64,000 nucleotides of DNA from Rostratula benghalensis (Eukaryota > Chordata > Aves > Charadriiformes > Rostratulidae): contig VXAI01000301.1 of NCBI GenBank assembly GCA_013399305.1, positions 510,132 to 574,131 of the forward strand. Reading direction: 5' to 3'. This document shows positions 13,748-27,133 of the stretch, one piece after another. Positions within the stretch are counted from its first letter, which is position 1. The number at the start of each line of letters is the position of its first letter. A program made the position numbers and the translations under genes. The notes beneath the pieces were generated by a model. The model saw only the letters and a list, made by a program, of their open reading frames with translations, was not told the DNA's origin and searched no databases.

Positions 13748-14015
13748 CACAGAATTACAGAACTGCAGAACCATGGTTGATGTTGGAAGAGACCTCTGGA
13801 GATCATCTTGTCTAACCTCCCTGCTCAAGCAGGGCCACAATAGAGCAGGTTGCACAGGACTGTCAATCAGCTTTTGAATATGGAGACTCCACAATTCCCC
13901 TGAGTAACCTGTGCTGGGTCTTGACTCAGTAACCTTCATATAAGGTGATGTTGAGCCTGGAGCTCCTATGTTTCAGTCTGTGCCCTTTTACTCTGGTTAT
14001 GTCACTGGGCATTTT
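13748..14015 (-). mobile_element. CR1 LINE, 3' fragment (antisense)
   Basis: The plus strand begins with a degenerate tail (CAGAATTACAGAACTGCAGAA), then GTTGGAAGAGACCTCTGGAG and ATCATCTTGTCTAACC. Further on it has CAGGTTGCACAGGA and AACCTGTGCTGGG-like blocks. All are CR1 landmarks in reverse complement. The copy is diverged and truncated. Confidence 0.88.
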
Positions 14016-17000
14016 TCTAAGAAGAGACATATTGTAGCCTGAAGAGAATCAAAGAATTAGTAAACACTTTTGATAATTACTATTAACGTTGCTGTACTTA
14101 GGCAGATTTTAAGATATTAATAAACAATTAGAAAGGCATTATACTTTCATCCATATATAGAAATATATATCTAATAAATATAAAGTATGTTTCATTCAGT
14201 GTGCTCTTTCTACATTTGATTTAATAGCGTTCATTTGGCATCAGCTGAAACCCTCTGTTCCCAAATAAAACCAAACGTTCTCATATAAATGGTGACTTTC
14301 AGACTGGTTTGAAGTACTTGCTGTCAATTTACCTCTTCAATCTATTCCATCTACAAGCTAAGCCCTCCATTAGAATATTCAGAGTGAGTTAATGTGATGG
14401 TTTTTACTATTTTCAGAAAGGACAGCATGATTTTTTTAGGTCTGTGAGTTGATGTTATGGGATGCCAGTCTTTCAGATTTCATTTAGACAGATTGTGTTA
14501 TCTGCCATCGAATAGTTGGTTTAGAACCTTTTGTCATAGGATCTGTTGTCATTCCCCACCAACAAATCTCAGTATGAATGACTGCATGCAGTGTATATGC
14601 AGGATAATATCTTATTAGAATTAACATAACATTAGTGTTGAGTACTGTGAGGTATAATGAGTGTGTGCAAATTTCTTCAGGTCATTGTCAGATCACCCAC
14701 ACAGGATACTAGTCCCTCCTGCTTCAGGTAACTCTCACCTACAAATTCTGCTGGGTTGACTCCAGGATTTACGGTTGTTCTGCATAAAACAATGATAACT
14801 TGAGGGCGGGTACAAAACAAAAATAAGATGTGTTATTTATCAGCAACAGCAGGATCGTCTATATGCTTCTTGATGAATGAACCAAGAATATGTAATGTTT
14901 TGGTAGAGAAAAATGTGAACTCTGTGTAGGCCAAACAGGATTATCTTCTTAATGACAGCAATTTGCATTACTTTTAATAGGATTTATTCTTAGTGGCTTG
15001 TAGCCAAGAATGAAAGAAACATCCCAGCTCGTTCAACAAGATGTTCCCTAAATGAGTTCACAGGGTTCTATATAATGCTGGTATTGTATAGGCACCACTG
15101 TGAAACAAGGCTAAATTCAATGGCATAATAAAGAAGAATCATGGAGGAGTTGTTTTAGTCCTTTTGAACATAAGCAAACATTTTGTCCATGAACAGAAAT
15201 CCTCACATAATTTCTGCCTGAGACAATGCAAGGAGAAATGCAGACTATTAAAGGTGTTCTCTTGTAGGAGCAAAATGCAGCATCTATGGTGGGTGTGAAG
15301 AGGAACCATTCTGCCTCAAGAGCAGAGCCAGGCTGCCAGCCTCCTGCTGCTGCTAATTCCTTCTCCACAGAGACAAAAACTGGGACTGCTGAATGCAAGT
15401 TAAGACACAAAAATTTTATCCTAACTGATTTAATTAATGATACCTAGGCCTTGCCATCTGAATACCAGAAGAGATTGCAATTCCACAGAGCTTTCTGAGT
15501 AAGTGGTCTGGGTAAGTGGTCACAAGAGCCATGCACTACTGCCTGGCTTCTCAGAAGCTGCTCTGTTAACCTACGCAGTGAAGGTGAGGTGGTGATGCAA
15601 ACAGCCTCCACTATCAACATACAAAGTGCAATACAGAAAATGTGCAAGTTAATAGTAACAGTTTTTCAGATGCCATTTCATGCTTGCTACGTACCCACAC
15701 ATGGGCTGGAGTCTTTGCATAACTTAGGCCAACGTCTTTAAGTTGTGTCAAAAAGCAGATGCTACTTATGAGCTTCACACTGGGGGTGTGTAGGCTGCAT
15801 AGTAAAACAGCTAACCAGATAGCCTTAACTACAAAACCTTGCTAATTTGTGAACTATCATCCCCTTTTATCTTTTTCTTATGTTTTATATGCTTTATGCT
15901 TATGCATTCGTAAAGATAAAGGAGATCAAGCCCAACATTTAACACAGTATCATATGGTGCAATGCTATTACTAGCTAAAATGAATTGAAATTATGTCATT
16001 GAAGAAACTGTATCAGAGAACTAAAGCTATCTGAAGGCATTTGGGTATATGCTCCTCCAGCTGTCTCTATAATCTGACCACAAAATACTGCAAATATTGA
16101 ACCATGTTAACTTGAGCTGAAATATGATCGGCATTACAGTTACTTTTCAACAATTGAATAACTGACAAGTATTTGTTTTGAATGGATACATTTAACTGAA
16201 AGGGACACCAGTATGAAATACAGGCCTTTAAGAGGAACTAACTCTATGGCTTAAGTTACTGTAAGAGGTGACTGGCAGCTGATTGACTCTGAATTCCCCA
16301 GAGGAAGTTTTATTTCTGAAGCAATCTTAACAACTGTGTCACTGAAGTGTAGCAATAATCAAGAACGATGTTTTCATAGATTATCTCCTGTTGTTTGATA
16401 ACCAGGCAAAGTGTCAAATGATTTCACGCCTTAATAAGAAGCTACTAAAGAAGTACAGGACTATTAAGAAATATTCAGAGATGTTAAATAAATACTCTGT
16501 AGGCCCTGCCTATCCTGTAATAGGTTTTATTCACTGCAAAAAGTGCTTAAGGGTTTAGTTACTTTCATACAGGTAAAAGAAAATACTATGGGAGGGCAGG
16601 CCACTGATCGGAGCTAACCTGTCAGATGTCTGGGATATGGCACAGAAGGATGTAGACTGTGATAGCACCAGCTCTTTTGCTCAAAGAAATAATTTTTTCA
16701 AAGTTCCAGAAAGAATTAACGTTGACACTTCTTTTACTTATCAAATGACAAGGAGGGATACAACTTGTAGACTGGAAGAGGGAAAATTATTGCTTAGGCT
16801 TGTGAAAATTCCCCTTGCTTAGTTAAAACACAAGTTGCGTTGATAAAAAGGGCCCTTTAGCACCATCTTTTAGTTTATCAAGAGCAAGTGGGGCAAAACT
16901 ATGAACAAGAATAGGAATTGGAATGTAGATGACTTGCCTGATTGAACTATTCAGTGCAACTCTGCAAAAGAGCTGAAAAACTCCATCTTTGCATCTGTTC

Positions 17001-17481
17001 CAGCTAGTAAGATAAAAAAAATTCTTTTTTTGGCATTGAATGTTTACCTCAATATTAACTTATTTAAGTGCTTCTCAGAAGAATACGTATCTTACTTAAA
17101 AACGCTCTGAATGACTAAAATGCATGATCTGTACTTGTATTTCACTGAACAGGAAGCCCAGCAATTACACCAGTCAAATTATACCAGTCAAATCAGACAA
17201 TTGAAGAGGAAGAAATTCATTATATCGAGAAACCATGCTCCTGTACAGTAGATGTTGTTGTAAAGGAGTCTGAGTGGATTAAAGCCATGAATGACTTGTA
17301 TTTCCTGGTGAAAAGCGTGAACAGCCTCTTAGAATGAGTAAGACTCTTTTGGGTTGGTCTGAAAGCTAAAAATATTACCTGCATCTCAACCTTTTAGACA
17401 TAGTGCCAAAAGAGCTCAGAGTACTGACTGACTTCCAAGGAAAGAGGATTTTATTTAAAATTATCAGCAGAATGTTGTAGG

Positions 17482-17552
17482 NNNNNNNNNNNNNNNNNNN
17501 NNNNNNNNNNNNNNNNNNNNNNNNNNNNNNNNNNNNNNNNNNNNNNNNNNNN
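17482..17552. other. Assembly gap (71 N)
   Basis: A short N run. The octamer TTATCAGC occurs both 21 bases before the gap (17461) and immediately after it (17553), so a small local duplication may have caused the break. Confidence 0.99.
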
Positions 17553-20184
17553 TTATCAGCTGATAAGTTGGCAGAGGTGGAGACTCTCTCCCTGTGGTAG
17601 GGAAGTCCTAGAAAACAATAAAACCAGACCCATCGTATGCAACAGAGAACAGTACAGTCCTAACATTGGGGTTGGACCCCACTTAGTAGATAAGGTCATT
17701 TTGAACCACTTTGGTACCTCGTGAGGAATAAATAACTTGTACGCTTTCCTAAAATACCCACAACAGGATAGACAATCCTGTAACTCCACTGGCACAGAAG
17801 TTTAACTGGCATGAAGTGAGGACCTGCATCAGAAAATTATTCCATTTTAGTAGCAAAATCCTTTGCGTGGAGTCAGCAGAAACAAAGATGAAAGTTTGAG
17901 TTTGCAACGGAATTGTGATAAGACTCAGCTGAGTCATTACCTCTTGAAAATATTAATGTCAAGCTCTAACTCAGTCTTCAGTTCGTTTTAATTTCATGTC
18001 TCCTTCAAGAACTATTTTAGTTAATGCGGTTCTCTGCTGTGTGCTTCAGCTAAAACAGAGATCCCAAGGATGATGAGCAAGCTCAGGGAGAGGAGCGATC
18101 AGCCAAATGACCTGAATGGTGGGGTTTAGAACTGCTGCTCCTCTTGGACACCAATCATTCTTGCACCGTCTCCCCATTACTACTGCTACATGTGTACACA
18201 CAGCACAGCACACCTGCATCAGGAATCCTCTCTAATCACAGGTTTTGCCTTTGTGGGCAGCTGAGGAAATAATATTTCAGTTTGACAGGGCTTCTCAGCC
18301 TTGAGCTTCTGCTCCAGGTTGCCGTTGTTACTCCTTGAAAAGTTTTTCCCCCGTTCAAATGCAGGCAGCCATGTAAGACCGTACCAGTGACAGAGCTGCT
18401 GACAGCAATACAAAATACACTCAGTACAACTGCTGTGGGCTGGATTGTTTTAAATGAAGCTGAACAGGGCACTTAGGCACTCTGTCCTTGGGCAGGATGG
18501 AGCAGCAGTGTAAATCCAGTACCGTTAAATGGCATCAGCGCTGTCTTGTAACACAGCATAGGAGAAGCAAGGGTGAAACATGGAAGTTTCTTTGGTTTTA
18601 ACTGCAGAAGCAAGTTGGGACTGGTTACAGCACAAAAAGAAGAATCTAAAGGTAAGGCATGACGAGGTCTAATGCCATTTAGCGTGACAGTGGCATGAAA
18701 AATGTAGGACAGAAGACATCTGTGATGTCTTTTTGTGTGTATAGTACTAAGGATACCTCTCAAAAACTTGCCAGTAAACAGACATTCACATTTTCCAGAG
18801 TTGTAAGGATGCCTGTAAAAAAATCACCTGTTTCATCTTATCTGAGGAAGTGCTTCATTTTTAATGGTAATATTTTAAATAATGAATTACTTTCAGAGCT
18901 AGGGATAAGCAAAGGCATTTTCCAATTGGTTATTCATTCTCTTTATTTGCAGAGGCCACACAGGAATTAAAATTAAATTAATCCAAAGTGGCTGTCTTTT
19001 AAGATAGAAAAATGTAAACAACATATAAAATCATTCTCCTTATAGCTTAAGAAGACATATTTCATATCAGAATATTATTCCACTTCTATATTTCTGCAGC
19101 TATTTCACTTTTTTCCCTTTTTTCCCTTCAGACGTTAGCCTGAGAAAAAAATTAATTTGTTTTCTCAGTATGATTTGAAATAAAATATTAAGTAGTTGAT
19201 TTATCAGGAAATTCAAGGTGTTGTTTCCAAACAGTCTCCTTTTGCTTGAAACAAATTTATTGCAGGAACAGAAAAATGCATATTAGTCATCAAAAGCTGT
19301 TTATAGATGAGTTTAAAGTGCTATCAACTAAATGATTCTCATCATGTAGACTAAATTCCAGACCGATAAAGCGGAGGAGAATTAGTGGAGGGTGGATTAA
19401 ATAGCCAGAGGTAACTGAAAATGAGGAAAAGCAATAATTTTCATTTGGCTTACAACATAAATCCGATATGAAGTTTTATATTTTCTAACTTTCCAAAGCT
19501 TACTTTTGATACTGAGGCCAAAATTTAAAAAAAAAAAAAAAAGACTGCTTATTTTAGATTCATATTTCATGGGAGCCAAGACAGATCCTGAATGTGTCAG
19601 GTTTTTAAACTTGGAGATAATCCCGACATCAATTGTTACTGTATCAGTACTGTATCAGTGCAGGCTCCTAGTGTGAAGACAAAGCTGATTTTGTTGTGTT
19701 TTGTTTTGTTTTTTAAATGGGTGAGACATAAAAGCTATGTCTGGCCTGAGGGTGGATGTCCTCTGCGCTGGATCTCAAGGTCCCTCTCCCTCAGTCCTTT
19801 ACCTCAAGGGATCTGCTAGGCTGCTCAGCAGTTTCCTTCCAGCATCTGCATCTGGTTTCCTACTCCTTTGGCACAGATAGCCAAGAGTCCCTTCCTGAGG
19901 CTTAACACCCACCAGTGTTCTTCTAAAGGAGGAGCAAGCCTCATGGTTTCCTTTTAGACCAGCTGCTGCCTTCTGTAAAACCAGTCCAACAGTTACTATG
20001 CCTGCTTAGGAAGACAGATGCTGAAGTCTTATGCTCTCTTTAGCCTCGGGGACATTAGTCCCTACACTGACCATAGGCAAAGCTGGAGGAAAGTTCTCAT
20101 TCTTCTTGCTCTATGGATTTCACACTCAGCCGTGACGGGGTGGAAAACAACACACTCTCCTCCTTGCCCACCTCTGCCAGCTAC

Positions 20185-20285
20185 TGCCAGGACTGGAATC
20201 AGAACCAGGACTGCTCCCACTGCAGCTGTGATACTGTGTTTAGTAGTGAACTAAACTCTGCCGCCATTCCACTAAACCTAGTTAA
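20185..20285 (-). mobile_element. Possible MIR-like SINE head remnant (antisense)
   Basis: GGACTGGAATCAGAACCAGG followed by a short spacer and CCACTAAACC-like sequence resembles the reverse complement of a MIR-type tRNA head. It is highly eroded and the call is weak. Confidence 0.25.
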
Positions 20286-23200
20286 TGGAGTGAGCCTGAG
20301 AAGGAGATGGACAGTTTTTTCTGTGAGTCTTGGGTGGGTAAGGGCATGAAGTAAACACAAATTTTTTCAGTTTGCGCGGCACAGTTGAAGTTTGAATGTT
20401 GTGCATGGGTATGTACAATATTAGCATCACTGATTATTTGGGTTTTTATCATCATTAGAAGCAACACAGTGGTGTTGATGGATTTAGTATTGCCTAAGGA
20501 GTCAGGCAAAGCTTTGAAGGCTGTACCATTGGGATGAAGTACTTCAATTCCACTGAAGTCCCGTGTTAGGTGCCCGTGTGCACTGTGGGTCTGGGCATTA
20601 GCACCTTCCCAAGTCACAAGGGACACCTGTGACAGTTTGTGTGGGTTCAGCAGGAAGCTGAACCAAGCTCTATGCCCTAGACTAACACTCCCTAAAATGC
20701 ATATTCCTCTGCTTTAATTCTGTGTTTGGCAGTCACTTGTTAAAGCATCAATATTCCCAAATTTTAGCTACTATCCTTTATACTGAGCAAAAAGATATGT
20801 TACCTGTACAATACTGTTGTAAATTGATAGCTTGCAGAGATTGTTGAAATCCTTTGGGATAAAAGGTCTTCTGTAAACGCAGGTATTTTATTAGTATGCA
20901 AAGGAAAACATATTGAAGTACTAAGTAAATATCTGCGGAGTGCCAAGCAAAGGTTAACTGTCACTGCCAGTCAAACTGGGACAGTGACAAATGGCCTGAA
21001 AGAGATACTCTAAGAGCCACAGCAGAAGCTTTAAAGCTGGATGAAGCATTTAAAACAGACATGGAACCCTTTTGTTTTATAGGGTCTTCCTTACAAATGG
21101 GAATGAAGCCAGCAAGAGAGGGATATACTTATTTCTCCCTAGGAATCCTCACAGCAAAAGAGCATCATTTACAACAAAATAGTTTGTACTAATGGCAGGA
21201 GAAGAGGAGCCTCATGGCCTATATGAAAAAGAGAACCCATTGAAGATTTCTGGGCTTATGGGAGTGTTTGCCAGCAAAGGTAAAGCTGAGATCTAGAAGA
21301 ATTTTGTAGACTATAAATTATAAATTGTGCTTTGTGGTTTTGCCATCTAATGTTCAAAAGTGTATTGGCTCTAAGTAAATTAGATAAGGATAGAGCATCT
21401 AGTATTGTGACGTTTTCTTGTGGAGGTCAAACCTCTCTCATCAACTAAAGGCTTTGCCAGAACAGCTATTATATTTAATGAACCAGAAAATAATATACGG
21501 TCAGGTTAATATTCTTCTAAAAACTTCTATTATAGGCCACAGCTAGGGGAAAGGACATTGTATTAGTGACATGTGGCAGGAGGTCAATTACTGTGCAAAA
21601 TCATTACACCAGGTAATATTTAGTGCTGAAAACTTAATCTGGCTTGTGCTGATTGGAAGGCAGCCTGCATGTGAAGTGTCTCAGAAAATGCAGCACTGTT
21701 TGCAGTGGGTTACTGCATCACAAATGTTATCTTTTGCGTTTTTGCCATTTCCAAACTAACAAATGGTGATGGCTTTGCCCTTTTATTTATAATAATGTGT
21801 TGTCAAAGCCTCAGCCATCCCCTCCCTAGGGACTAAGTTATTTTAATTTAATTAAGATTTTCCCCTATCCTCATTTTATCAAGCTGGTGCACTTCTAGAC
21901 TTAGTGCTGAAATTTTATGGAAAAACACAGTTTCCCCAGGAATGGATACTTGACTAGACATGTGAAATATTAAGTGGTTTAGGACAGTTTGTTCTAATGA
22001 GATTAGAAAATAATTCTGCTGATACAAATTATTAAAGTAGGGAAAGATAAACCTATGGTTCACATAAGCACAAAGACTCTAAATCATGATTTAATCTGAC
22101 CTTCTCTACTTCTTTTGTTCACCTGGCACTGCAGAGCAGTGATAGCAATGAGGGGCCCAGTCACAGGATCCTTTCTTTAATTTAGGCTGTCCTTACAAGC
22201 TTTGGCTAGTGCAGAACCTCTCACTCCAAAAGGGCCCCAGCATTAAGACACCACATTCCTACCCCTCCATGTAAGCACACCCCATAAAGGGATATTGGTA
22301 GAGTTGCTGTTTCATCGGCCCTTCTGTTGACCTATACCAGGATGATCTTTCAGCTAAATAAATTCTTTTTTTCCCCAAATGACATTAAGCAATAGCCTCA
22401 AATAAAAGAGTTCCTCTAGCCTTTCAGGCTCAACAGTCTTCTCACAAATTCAAGTGCTGTTTTGCGTTTCACCAAATCTTGATCAATTTGGTCAAAATTG
22501 GTCACAGTATTATGGTGCAGTCACATCCATACTAAATGTGCAAGGTCTCTTTACTACTCTTCCACATGTTGGTGTTCAAATGCTGAAGATTACTTCTTTT
22601 GGCCCCTTCAGCCACACTTGCAGACTGGGAACTGGTGACTGGCTGATTATCAGGACAGTAAGTCATCATCGGAGTGATTGCTCGTTAGTACAGAGCTCCT
22701 GACCTTTAAGCGTGACCCAATAAACTGAACAGAAATGCAGATTGTTTGCTTGTTCCTGCTCAAAAACACAATCCAAATTCTATCAGTGACCTGTCAACCT
22801 CATTGTTCACTGCTGCCACAATCCCTGTAAACTTTCTCAATCATTTTTTTTTTTCCAAGTCACTGATAAAAAAGATGAAACCATCTGAGGCCAAGAACAA
22901 ATCCTTGAAGACTGCAATAAATTTTTTTCTGTTTGATGACTATTCAGAGTCTACAGTTTCATGCTGTCAGTTGCTTAGATTTCAATAGATTCAATCACTT
23001 ATTTTTGTAACCTGTTTCTCAAGCAGAAAGTTGTACAAGTATGTTACATCTCCAATAGTGCTTTTAACAATTACATTTGGTATTTAGTCAGAAGCATTGA
23101 GGTATAGGTCAATTAAAACTTTTCTTCATTGGGATTAATCATTCATTAATGCCATCATTGGGACTAATTATTGTCTACTTTTTTCTAGCTGTTCTTTTAT

Positions 23201-24339
23201 CTATCCTGATATTGATACCAGACTAATCGGTTTGTAACTTGAGGATAACCTTAGAAATATTAATCCAGCATAAACTCTTTTTGCAGACAGTGGTCCAAGA
23301 TTACCAGCAATGATTTTGGAGTTTATCAGGTAGGCTATAATCTGGGACACACACCTCTCAGCAAAGAGCTATAATCACCAAGCTATAATGTCAAATCCCT
23401 CCATGCTTGCTTCCCTATCCATTTCATCGATCTCACAGCACTGTTTAAACAATGACTCCACTTAAACAGATTATTCCATAGCCTCATTTTAGGGCACAGA
23501 TGAAGAAACTGAAGGTTTGAATTAGCTCAAACAGAGGAGGGATTTAATTATTAGATATCTGATCATCCCTCTGGCCCTGTTTTAAAAGAACCAGTGTTCC
23601 TCAGGGGAGGATTTTGTGCTCTGGATCTTAACAGGACAGGAGAGCTTCCTGGTACAGGAGGTCAGAAGAATGTTTCTGTTCCCATTGTCACTTACCAGTG
23701 GGATCTTACTTTGCTCAGTTCGTAGACCTTCTTGGTTGCCCTCTGGGTAGGCACCTTCTTCTGGTTGATATACTCTCTAAGGATATGTGGCTGGTCCTCT
23801 GAGTCAGCAAGCATGAAAAAGTTGCCTTATCTTTAGGCGTTCCAGTGCCTAAATTATGGTCATCTTAATATTCATTTTGGTTCTCTACTTGATATTATTG
23901 AAGTCAAGGGTAAAGAGTCATTCGCTTTGCTGGCAGTGTGCCTAGATGATAGTCCATGTCCTCCACTGTATATTGATTTCACTGATATCAGAGGACCTAT
24001 AACAAGTAAGATCTTACTCTTAGCCTATATTGGGTAAATATTAAAATAATTGTTCGTTTTTTTCTAAATAAAAGTTGTAAATCGTTCTAAATTGAGTTGA
24101 GATATTATTAAACTTTCATCTGATGTGTCACTAAAATGTTTCATGCCCATAATTCTTCATAAAATGAAAGTATAATTTAATAACTATACTTAAAATTGTA
24201 CTTAATTTTGGTGTGTTGGGGATCTCAAGATTAAATTCAGTGGGGCCAATTCAATTAGACGTACTGTAGACCTCAGTGAAGGTGCCAGCTTCTGGAGAAC
24301 ATAGTTATTAATCACTATGAGCCACATCATGTCCTCTGA

Positions 24340-24430
24340 GTTAGCTAAATACATACACAGAGCTGGATTTAAACTGATACCCTTGAGGACAAGACCTTCT
24401 GCTCCTTTAACGATTAGACAATGCTATCAG
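24340..24430 (-). mobile_element. MIR-like SINE, tRNA-derived head (antisense)
   Basis: GAGCTGGATTTAAACTGAT is followed by a CTCCTTTAACGATTAGACAA segment (24402-24421). These match the reverse complement of the tRNA-derived head of MIR-type SINEs, with inverted B-box and A-box positions about 40 bases apart. It is old and diverged. Confidence 0.5.
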
Positions 24431-25477
24431 TGAGAAAGCTTCAATTAATACAAATTTGACTATCCAACCCTAAAAAGGAACACTTTAAAGATTTTGTATC
24501 TGAAGGTATTTAAACTAGAAAAAAACCCCTAAAGATCTCAAGTGAAAAAGCTGGCATCCACTAAAATGTGGCTGGATGATGGAGGTAATTGTATAAACAG
24601 TGGGAAGAAACAATGTAAGTCCTGCTGTCATTTCTGATCACTGGTTTCTACTTTGGTTATCTGATCTGGAAGAACACTCAAATAAAAAGTTTACATTTTT
24701 TTCAGTGTATCTGTACACTAAATACACAGTGTTGTCCATACTGAGCATGGGAGATGAAGAGCTATTCACCTTGAAAGGAAAAGAGCTCCCATTTTGAGTT
24801 TTAAGATTAATTATTAATGAAGGACTGAAATAAGTAAACTTTTGAATGCTATATAGGAAATTTAGATTTCCTAATAAAACATCGAAGCAAAAACAAACAC
24901 CTCACATCTCTCTGATATATATCTATTTTTGGATAGGAACAAAAAGCAGCCCTAATCCATGGTATGAAACACAGATCCTATCTCCTACCTAAGCAGGATG
25001 TGCTCCACAACCTTTGTATTCCAACTTTATTCTAACTTGTATTCTATGAAAAGGAAAAGGTGTTTGAATTCCATAAATTTTGCAAAAATAAAGGATCTGT
25101 GCCATAAATTTTACAAAATAAAGTATTACAGAAACTCACAGTTTGTTAAGAGAAAAGCAGCTTTTAAGAGTCTTTTTGATGCATGCATACGCTGCTCAGC
25201 CAAGCTGACCCATGCTATCCATTTGCATCTGTAGTGAAATTAAAACATGTTATTAAACTTGTTCATCTGCATTAAGGATGAAACCTACTAATTATTATTA
25301 GCTCTATTATATACTGCAATGTTGGCACCAGTATTTCATAACTAGCCTCAGAGGGTAAAATGTATAATCATTTCTCTTCCTTCAACTACCTGCACAGCAG
25401 TCAACTGCCTAAGGACACTTACATGAATTTATATTTTGTAGTGCCAAGCTGGTTTTTGTTCCCCAAGCAATGGGGAG

Positions 25478-25712
25478 AGGACAGTAGTTGCATCTAAACA
25501 TGAGGAGGAACTTCTTCACTTTGAGGGTGGCAGAGCACTGGAACAGGCTGCCCAGAGAGGTGGTGGAGTCTCCATCTCTGCAGACATTCGAAACCTGCCT
25601 GGACACGTTCCTGTGTGACCGGCTCAATGAGGACCTACTTTGGCAGGGGTATTGGACTAGATTATTTCCAGAGGTCCCTTTGAACTCCACATCATTCTGT
25701 GATTCTGTGACA
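25478..25712 (+). mobile_element. CR1 LINE, 3' fragment
   Basis: Sense-strand CR1 3' end with little decay. The frame near 25488-25690 reads RVAEHWNRLPREVVESPSLQ, the C-terminal end of CR1 ORF2. The DNA ends ATCATTCTGTGATTCTGTGA, the CR1 tail. Its better preservation suggests a younger insertion than the other copies here. Confidence 0.95.
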
Positions 25713-26282
25713 GTAGAATTCCTGTGTTGTTATTTACCTTGGTCATCCTTGCCCATATATGTATCACTCCTGCAAATATTTATATACATAATTAATTTTT
25801 TGCAGCTAAACAATTGTTTATCTCACTGAGGCCAAGGCTACTAATGCTGTTACTTGACACTTTTACTTTAAATTCAGTTTATGAAATGTCTTCAGAAATT
25901 ACCATTATTTCTAGAAGCTTACTTCCCTGTGTACTTATTCTTAGTAGGATAAGAAAAAAGAATATATTGTTATGCGACTTTTCTTCAGTGTCCCCCATAA
26001 CCATGGGGAAGCTCTCACTGGCTTAAATAGGCACTAGATCAAGCCCTGAGTGAATCATTTAGGAGTTCTGTTTCTGTGATCAGATAGTCACTTGTCAGGG
26101 GACCGCTGCTTCCCTTGTCTTGCCATTTCTGTTTGTTGCAATCCATTCCCCTTAGTCTACTGGTATTCATGTAACCTTTCTTTCAACTACAGTAACACAA
26201 GTCTTTTATTCCCAAGTCATTATTTCAGTTCTTTTCAAACACTGGCAGCTGCTATCCTGATAATATTGAATTGCACTATAAG

Positions 26283-26405
26283 TGTTCAAGGCCAGGCTGG
26301 ATGGAGCTTTGAGCAACCTGCTGTAGTGGGAGGTGTCCTGGTCCATGGCAGGGTGTTGGAACTTGATGATCTTTAAGGTCTCTTCCAGCTCTAACCATTC
26401 TATGA
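26283..26405 (+). mobile_element. CR1 LINE, short 3' fragment
   Basis: It runs from a CAAGGCCAGGCTGGATGGAG block through GATCTTTAAGGTCTCTTCCA to CTAACCATTCTATGAG, a standard CR1 3' end in sense orientation. It is 5'-truncated to about 120 bases. It joins the next CR1 copy without spacer. Confidence 0.92.
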
Positions 26406-27133
26406 GTTCCTCTCAGGAGAAGAGCCCCATGCACCAGTAGAGGCTGGGGGCTGATTGGGTAGAAAGCTGCTTTGCAGAAACACCCTTGGGATTCTGGTGG
26501 ACCCCAAACTGAACATGGGCCAGCAATAAGCCCTTGTGGCAGAGAAGGCCAACAGTGTCCAGGTCTGCTCTAGCAGAAGCATTGCTAGCAGGTTGAATGA
26601 AGTGATCCTGAGCTTCTACTCACGGCTGGTGAAATACATCCGGAGTGCTGGGTCCAGCACCGGACTCCCCAGTACAAAAGAGACATTGACATACAGGAGA
26701 GAGTTTAATGAAGGGTCATAAATATAATTAAGGGCTTAGATCACCTGGCATATGGGGAGAGGCTGAGAGAATTGGGACTGCTTAGCAGGCCTGTTTAAGA
26801 GGGGTTCTTGTCAGCATGTATAAATGCCTGATTGGGGGAGTAAAGAAGACAGAGCCAGACTCTTCTCAGTGACAGGATAAGAGGCAATGGGCACAAACTA
26901 AAAAACAAGAAATACTACCTACCAATAAGAAAAAAAAACTTATTTATTTTGAAGATGGTCAAACACCAGAACAGATTGTTCAGACAGGTTGTGGACCCTC
27001 CGTCTCTGGAAGCACTCAAGACCTGACTGGATGTGGCCCTGAACAATCTCCTCTAGCTGACTCCTCCTTTGAGTAGGTGTTTGGACTAGACGATCTCCAG
27101 AGGCCCCTTCTAACTTCAGCTTTTTTGTCATTC
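26406..27133 (+). mobile_element. CR1 LINE, longer 3' fragment
   Basis: About 730 bases of CR1 in sense orientation. The copy has recognisable ORF2 C-terminal coding remnants (for example KANSVQVCSSRSIASR near 26542) and the CAGTGACAGGATAAGAGGCA block. It also has CAAGACCTGACTGGATGTGG and a GACTAGACGATCTCCAGAGG end block. The terminal octamers are decayed. Stops and frameshifts break the frame, so it is inactive. It is the longest transposon remnant in the window. Confidence 0.93.

Larger units (their letters stand above)
14016..25477. other. Intergenic, no gene seen
   Basis: About 11 kb with one small gap and two weak SINE remnants. No open frame exceeds 114 codons and none resembles a known protein or exon. 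Parts may be conserved regulatory DNA, which cannot be judged without alignment. Confidence 0.6.

Noticed and set aside
23475..23540. Possible further MIR-like remnant
   Set aside because: Only a short GAAGAAACTGAAGG-type match, too little to separate from chance.
25488..25829. 113-codon plus-strand frame as a gene
   Set aside because: It is the C-terminal ORF2 remnant of a CR1 copy running into flanking sequence.
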